A stretch of 15,628 nt of DNA from an uncultured Oxalobacteraceae bacterium. Its GTDB lineage: Bacteria > Pseudomonadota > Gammaproteobacteria > Burkholderiales > Burkholderiaceae. Positions 11,418 through 15,628 of the stretch are shown here, piece after piece. The position numbers and the translations under genes were made by a program. The notes under the pieces are model-generated. The model saw only the letters and a program-made list of their open reading frames with translations. It did not search any database and was not told the DNA's origin. The DNA lies in assembly GCA_946479705.1 (NCBI GenBank), contig CAMLHI010000023.1, positions 1 through 15,628 on the forward strand. The letters run 5' to 3'. Each line of letters starts with the position of its first letter. Positions within the stretch are counted from its first letter, which is position 1.

Positions 11418-14344
11418 CGAATATCCCAGCCCAGCGTCGCCGGCGCCAGTCCCTCGCTGCGGGCGGTAAGGGTGGCAGGGCCAGCCTGGCCGGTCGCCTG
11501 CACGATGACCTGCGCCCAGCCGTTAAACACGCTGCGCTGCCATGGCCCGGCTTCGTTCGTGACCCGCACCGTGCCCCACTTGCGGCCGCCGGCCGATCGC
11601 TCGGTCATCCCGGATACGCCGTCGTCCGGCAACGCGGCGACATAGGCAAGGCTATTGTCGTCTTTTAACGCAAGGCCATCCAGCGCGATGGCCAGAGCGC
11701 CATCGATCGTCGATGGCACGACCGCCTTGCCGTTCACGTAGACCTGCTGCCCCTGCTCGAGCTGGTCGATAAGCAGGACGGCAAACTGGCCCGTCCCAAG
11801 CCGCGGGCGCGGGAAGCTGCCGCGCAGCACCACATATGGCGTGCGCGGCGGCTCCTGCTCCGGCGGCATCCAGCGTTGCGGATCGCGCCAGGCGGACAGA
11901 TCGGCTCCATCGTCGACCGCCGTGCCAGCGTCGCGGCTGGACAGTCCGAGCGTGCGCCAACCGTTCAGCGGCAGGAAGGCGTGCCGCTCCGCCGGGCGGT
12001 CCGCCTCGTGCGAAGCGGGGTCGCCATTGCCCACGCCGATGATGCGCACGGGACCCGTGGTCTCAAAGTCGACCAGCTCGCCCGCGGTCGGCACGATCGT
12101 CTTTTGCCGGTCCTGAACGTTGACCCACACCACGGCAATGTCGGTGCCGTTCGGCCTGAGCCGCAGCGTGTCCGCCGTCAGCCGCAGCGCTGCGGGCGCG
12201 CCTGTGCTTGCGACCGTGTCTGTCGCGACCAGCTTGCCAGCGCGGTAAGCGTGGGCCACCAGGGAGCCGGGAAGGTAGCGCACGCTCCATCGCAAGTGCC
12301 CGTCCCTGGGCATCGCCTGGCGGCCGAGCGAGCGGCCATCCTGGAACAGCTCGACCTCGTCGCCATTGGCGTAGACGCGCACGTCGACGACCTGCCCCTC
12401 CCTGCCCGGCCAGTTCCAGTGGGGCAGGATATGGACAGTCGGCGCCGCCGTCCACCATGACTTCAGGTAGTAGGCCGTGTCCTTCGGCACGCCGGTGGTA
12501 TCGAGCATGCCGAACTGCGACGAAGTCGCCGGCCAACCGAATGGCGTGGTCTCGCCACGGTAGTCGAATCCGGTCCAGATGAACATCCCCGCCATCCAGG
12601 GACGTTCCTGCACGCGGCGCCAGCCCTCCTCGATGCTGAGACTGAAGCCGGGACGTCCCTGGCGGTCGTAGGCGTTCAGCTGCGATAGCGCGGGCGCGTC
12701 CGCATACACGCCGCGCGTGCTGAGCGTCGAGCCTTCCTCGGTCATGACCGCCGGCATCGCGGGATGGGCGCGATGGAACGCGTCGACATCGTGTTGGGCA
12801 CCGTAGTTGAAACCGATGACGTCGGCGCCGAGCGAGACGCCGTTTCCGGAACTGCTGGCCGCCACCGTGCTGCGCCGGCTCGGATCCAGGCGCTTGACGA
12901 TGTCGCCCATCTCGCGCGCCAGGTGGGTGCCCAGCGCCTTCCCTTCCAGGGCCCATTCCTCGTTGCCGATGGACCACAGGACGACACTGGGATGGTTACG
13001 GTCACGCACGACCATGCGCTCGAGCTGCCCGACGATCTCGGGCGTGGTGCCCATCATCCGGTGTTCGTCGATGACCAGGATGCCGAGACGGTCTGCCGCC
13101 TCCAGCAACTCCGGCGTGGGCGGGTGATGCGAGGCGCGATAGGCATTCACGCCGATGGCCTTGAGCTGCTTGAGGCGCCATTCCTGCAAGCCATCCGGCA
13201 AGGCCAGGCCGACGCCGGCATGGTCCTGGTGGTTGTTGGTGCCCTGCAGCTTGACCGCTTTGCCATTGAGCGAAAAACCCTTGTCCGGATCGAACCCGAC
13301 CTGACGGATGCCGAATGGGGTGTCGTACTGGTCGACCAGCTTGCCCTCGCGCCGCACCCGCGTGCGCAGCGTGTACAGATAGGGATCGTCGAGCGACCAC
13401 AGGTGCGGACGCTCGACCCGCAGGCGCTGGGCATACACCGCCGATGCCGCCGCGCCGATGGCCAGGCGCGGCGCCAGCGTGCGCGCGACCGCGCGGCCGT
13501 CGGGCGCGACGATCTCCTGCTCGATGGCGAAGCGCTCGCCTGTCTTGCCGTCGTTGCGCACCGTAAGATCCACATCGACCTCGGCCGCCCCGCCGCGCAG
13601 CGTCGACCTGACGTAGCTGCCCCATTGCGCGACATGCAGCGGCGCGGTCTTCGTCAGCCAGACATGGCGGTAGATGCCGGCCCCCTCATAGAACCAGCCC
13701 TCTTCCTTGGTGGCATCGGCGCGCACGGCGATCACGTTCGGTCCGCCATAGTTCAGGTAGTCGGTAATATCGTAGCGAAAGCCGGAGTAACCGCTGGGCT
13801 CGGTACCGATGTAGTGGCCATTCACCCACACCACGCTATTGCGGTACACGCCGTCGAATTCCAGCGCGATCCGGCGCCCCTGGTCGGCCGCCGGGATGTC
13901 GATCACCTTGCGGTACCAGCCCACGCTATTTTCTGGAAAGTTGCGCCCGATCGCCTTCGACCCGTGCCCGGTGCTGCCGCGCGCATCGAAGGGCAGCTCG
14001 ACCGCCCAGTCGTGCGGCAAGTCGACCTGGCGCCAACCGGCATCGCTGAAGCTCACACCGGCCGGGCCATCGCCATAGCCTGCCTTGGCAAAAAAGAATA
14101 GCCGCGTCCCGTAGTCGAAATCCTGGGCCGGGTCGGCCGCATGCCCGAAAGCGAACTTCCAGCCCTGATCGATATTCAGTCGGATCCGTTGGGCGCCCTG
14201 CTCCGGCTGTGCCGCTGTCACGGCAGGCGCCTGCGCGGAAACCGGTGCGCAGACGGTCAGGCAGCCGAGCCAGGCACCGAAAACGGCGCTGCCGGCGGTA
14301 TGGCGCACGGCGCGCGCCAGGATGTGATGGCGGGTTACAGGCAT
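11414..14344 (-). CDS. exported GH2-family beta-galactosidase-type glycoside hydrolase
   Basis: With the start at the ATG at 14344 the protein has 976 residues (the frame is open to 14572, but that part shadows the neighbouring gene; ATGs at 14356 and 14362 are alternatives). An N-terminal signal peptide runs to about residue 39 (LTVCAPVSAQA, AQA cleavage motif), so it is exported to the periplasm or beyond. Domains in order: a jelly-roll sugar-binding domain (about 53-265, LPHDWAVELPF, VVWVNGHYIGTEPSGYSGF), an Ig-like domain (to about 370), a TIM barrel (about 375-670), and C-terminal beta domains. In the barrel, RASHHPPTPELLEAADRLG is the helix motif, IGNEE has Glu462 as the acid/base after Asn461, and MTEEGS has Glu536 as the likely nucleophile. 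GH2 is sure; beta-galactosidase activity is likely, with other GH2 activities possible. The stop codon is in the CTAG target of the mobile element. Confidence 0.87.
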   Translation of the reverse strand: MPVTRHHILARAVRHTAGSAVFGAWLGCLTVCAPVSAQAPAVTAAQPEQGAQRIRLNIDQGWKFAFGHAADPAQDFDYGTRLFFFAKAGYGDGPAGVSFSDAGWRQVDLPHDWAVELPFDARGSTGHGSKAIGRNFPENSVGWYRKVIDIPAADQGRRIALEFDGVYRNSVVWVNGHYIGTEPSGYSGFRYDITDYLNYGGPNVIAVRADATKEEGWFYEGAGIYRHVWLTKTAPLHVAQWGSYVRSTLRGGAAEVDVDLTVRNDGKTGERFAIEQEIVAPDGRAVARTLAPRLAIGAAASAVYAQRLRVERPHLWSLDDPYLYTLRTRVRREGKLVDQYDTPFGIRQVGFDPDKGFSLNGKAVKLQGTNNHQDHAGVGLALPDGLQEWRLKQLKAIGVNAYRASHHPPTPELLEAADRLGILVIDEHRMMGTTPEIVGQLERMVVRDRNHPSVVLWSIGNEEWALEGKALGTHLAREMGDIVKRLDPSRRSTVAASSSGNGVSLGADVIGFNYGAQHDVDAFHRAHPAMPAVMTEEGSTLSTRGVYADAPALSQLNAYDRQGRPGFSLSIEEGWRRVQERPWMAGMFIWTGFDYRGETTPFGWPATSSQFGMLDTTGVPKDTAYYLKSWWTAAPTVHILPHWNWPGREGQVVDVRVYANGDEVELFQDGRSLGRQAMPRDGHLRWSVRYLPGSLVAHAYRAGKLVATDTVASTGAPAALRLTADTLRLRPNGTDIAVVWVNVQDRQKTIVPTAGELVDFETTGPVRIIGVGNGDPASHEADRPAERHAFLPLNGWRTLGLSSRDAGTAVDDGADLSAWRDPQRWMPPEQEPPRTPYVVLRGSFPRPRLGTGQFAVLLIDQLEQGQQVYVNGKAVVPSTIDGALAIALDGLALKDDNSLAYVAALPDDGVSGMTERSAGGRKWGTVRVTNEAGPWQRSVFNGWAQVIVQATGQAGPATLTARSEGLAPATLGWDIR

Positions 14345-14441
14345 AAGTAAGTCCATAATCATTGAGATTGATGCCAAGCAGTATGACAGGTCGCTGCGTC
14401 CGGCTTGAAAAGGCCATTGGGAATATGCAATATGTGCTTGC

Positions 14442-15628
14442 CTATTTATCCCCGACCACGATATCCACGGTGTTCTGGTACCACTGCCCGAGATTGGGCG
14501 CGCGGCTCGCCTGCCCTTGCGGCCCATGGTCGCTGGCAGGCCGGAACTTGGTGCCGATCGGCAGGATCGCATTCATGAACGAGATGTCACCCGGTGGAAA
14601 CTGCAGCCTGGTCGACATCGGCTCGGCGTCCTTGCCGCTGGCCTGGGTCGGCGTGAACACCCGCAGCGCGATATCGTCGCTGTGGTTGATCAAGGTGAGC
14701 GGCAGATTGCGGGTCGACAATGTCGCCCAGTACACCTGGTCGTGGAAACCCTTGAATTCAGGGTAGTGCCACGACTGCCCGGTGACGCTGTCGTTGTAGT
14801 CCTTCTGCCAGACATTGAATTCCACCCCCTTGCGGCGGTTCTTCCACACGCGGTAGGGGCCCTTGCCCAGCCAGCGCATGGCGGTAACCTGTTGTTCCGG
14901 ATAATCGAAACTCACGCCCAGCGCATCGGCCTGCTTGCCGCTGGCGAAGCCGTAGGCATAGCTCATGCTCAAGCTGCCGTTTCCGCGCAGGCGCCACTCG
15001 ACACTGGCCAGGCCGCTGCTGTACTCGGCGCGCACCACCGCATCGCCGCCGTCGACCGTGGCCTTGATCGACTTGAGCACCGCGTCCCCGGACAGCGGAC
15101 GCGGGCCGTTGGTCAATGGCACCACCGTCCCACCTTTGCTCAGGCTACTCAAGAAGCCGGTGGCCCGGTCGATCGACACCTGCACCGGTCCGGCGCTCAA
15201 GTCGAATGCCGTCGCCGTTTCGGCCAGCGCGGCCGCACCCGCGTCAGCCGCGCGCATGCGCTTGGCCACGGCCTGCGCGCCGGCGATCATCCACGACCAG
15301 GTATAGATTTCCTTGCCGTGAGGGTCGAGCGCGGTCAGCAGCAGTGCATCCTGCTCCTGCCAGTGTTCCGGCAGCGCCAGCCGGGTGCTGCCGCGCATCC
15401 CGGGCGCGGCGTCGGGCGACCTGGCCCGTCCCTGGGCGACCACCTTGAAGCCCGGCTCGGTACCGAAGCGCACCAGCTTCCACTGCAGCTTGACCTGCTT
15501 GAGGTTAGTGAAGTCATAGCGGTTTTCCAGGACCAGCTGGCCGTCGAAGGAAGCCGGCAGGAAGGGCAATTCGGCCATCGGCAGGTACACCGGCGACCAG
15601 ATTTCCTTGATGGCGAAGAAGCTGCCTT
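14442..15628 (-). CDS. C-terminal part of a second GH2 beta-galactosidase-type enzyme (5'-truncated)
   Basis: The frame is open to the window edge, so the start and the catalytic residues are missing; 395 residues are visible. The first visible segment, FFAIKEIWSPVYLP, is the typical transition from the barrel to the next beta-domain in GH2 enzymes. Next come a domain with NRYDFTNLKQVKLQWKLV (about 30-47 in the visible part) and the beta-galactosidase small-chain-like domain with SVDFSYPEQQ-like (here GVSFDYPEQQVTAMRWLG), GKGPYRVWKNRRKGV and a DISF/ILPIGTKFRP end. It is 97 bases upstream of the other GH2 gene and in the same direction, so probably one operon for breakdown of galactose-containing polysaccharide. 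No terminator is seen between them. Confidence 0.82.
   Translation of the reverse strand, partial: GSFFAIKEIWSPVYLPMAELPFLPASFDGQLVLENRYDFTNLKQVKLQWKLVRFGTEPGFKVVAQGRARSPDAAPGMRGSTRLALPEHWQEQDALLLTALDPHGKEIYTWSWMIAGAQAVAKRMRAADAGAAALAETATAFDLSAGPVQVSIDRATGFLSSLSKGGTVVPLTNGPRPLSGDAVLKSIKATVDGGDAVVRAEYSSGLASVEWRLRGNGSLSMSYAYGFASGKQADALGVSFDYPEQQVTAMRWLGKGPYRVWKNRRKGVEFNVWQKDYNDSVTGQSWHYPEFKGFHDQVYWATLSTRNLPLTLINHSDDIALRVFTPTQASGKDAEPMSTRLQFPPGDISFMNAILPIGTKFRPASDHGPQGQASRAPNLGQWYQNTVDIVVGDK

Noticed and set aside
12764..14101. Long ORF of 445 residues on the plus strand inside the GH2 gene
   Set aside because: Opposite a GH2 enzyme with intact catalytic motifs; no domain and no ribosome site.
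14345..14572. N-terminal extension of the GH2 protein
   Set aside because: It overlaps the coding end of the other GH2 gene; the signal peptide begins right after the ATG at 14344.
1..15628. CRISPR array, tRNA, rRNA or phage genes
   Set aside because: No regular direct repeats with spacers, no cloverleaf or rRNA-like stretch, and no integrase or phage structural gene were seen.

Overview
The window is GC-rich, tightly packed DNA that reads like a Gram-negative betaproteobacterium. A Massilia/Duganella/Janthinobacterium-type member of the Oxalobacteraceae is the best guess. The basis is a PEP-CTERM sorted surface protein, an EpsD-family lipoprotein, large secreted glycoside hydrolases and a sigma-54 type promoter. 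The taxon is inferred, not read from a marker gene.

Layout from left to right. (1) The C-terminal end of a GH5-type cellulase (+) converges on a class I SAM methyltransferase (-). (2) A 434-base gap carries a well-matched sigma-54 (-24/-12) promoter, with a dyad symmetry about 110-125 bases upstream of the predicted transcription start. (3) A 614-residue PEP-CTERM exported protein (+) ends at a strong intrinsic terminator. (4) A three-gene + operon encodes an EpsD-family lipoprotein, a 171-residue Asp/Asn beta-hydroxylase, and a GT1-type glycosyltransferase whose C-terminus is a second EpsD-like domain. (5) Tail to tail with it, only two bases away, is a five-gene - operon: a 292-residue Asp/Asn beta-hydroxylase, a second GT1-type glycosyltransferase, a class III PLP aminotransferase, an unrecognised 369-residue protein and a GNAT acetyltransferase. 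Its junctions are mostly 1-4 base overlaps. (6) A 174-base MITE-like element with a perfect CTAG target duplication sits exactly at the stop codon of the next gene. (7) Two GH2 beta-galactosidase-type genes (-) follow, the second cut by the window edge.

The most interesting part is the pair of converging operons (3333-11090). Each carries one iron/2-oxoglutarate Asp/Asn beta-hydroxylase next to one GT1-type glycosyltransferase, and the two pairs are recognisably paralogous. The + operon also has two EpsD-like (parvulin-related) domains, one periplasmic as a lipoprotein and one fused to the presumably cytoplasmic glycosyltransferase. A working model is a peptide or protein modification system: hydroxylation of an Asp/Asn side chain followed by glycosylation, with the EpsD-like domain presenting the polypeptide. 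The aminotransferase and acetyltransferase could then make or decorate the sugar or side chain. The adjacent PEP-CTERM protein is a possible but unproven client. I do not recognise this arrangement as a described system.

The flanking GH5, GH2 and methyltransferase genes look like ordinary accessory or carbohydrate-utilisation genes and need not belong to the system. Several very long ORFs opposite the real genes are GC-driven shadows and were left out.
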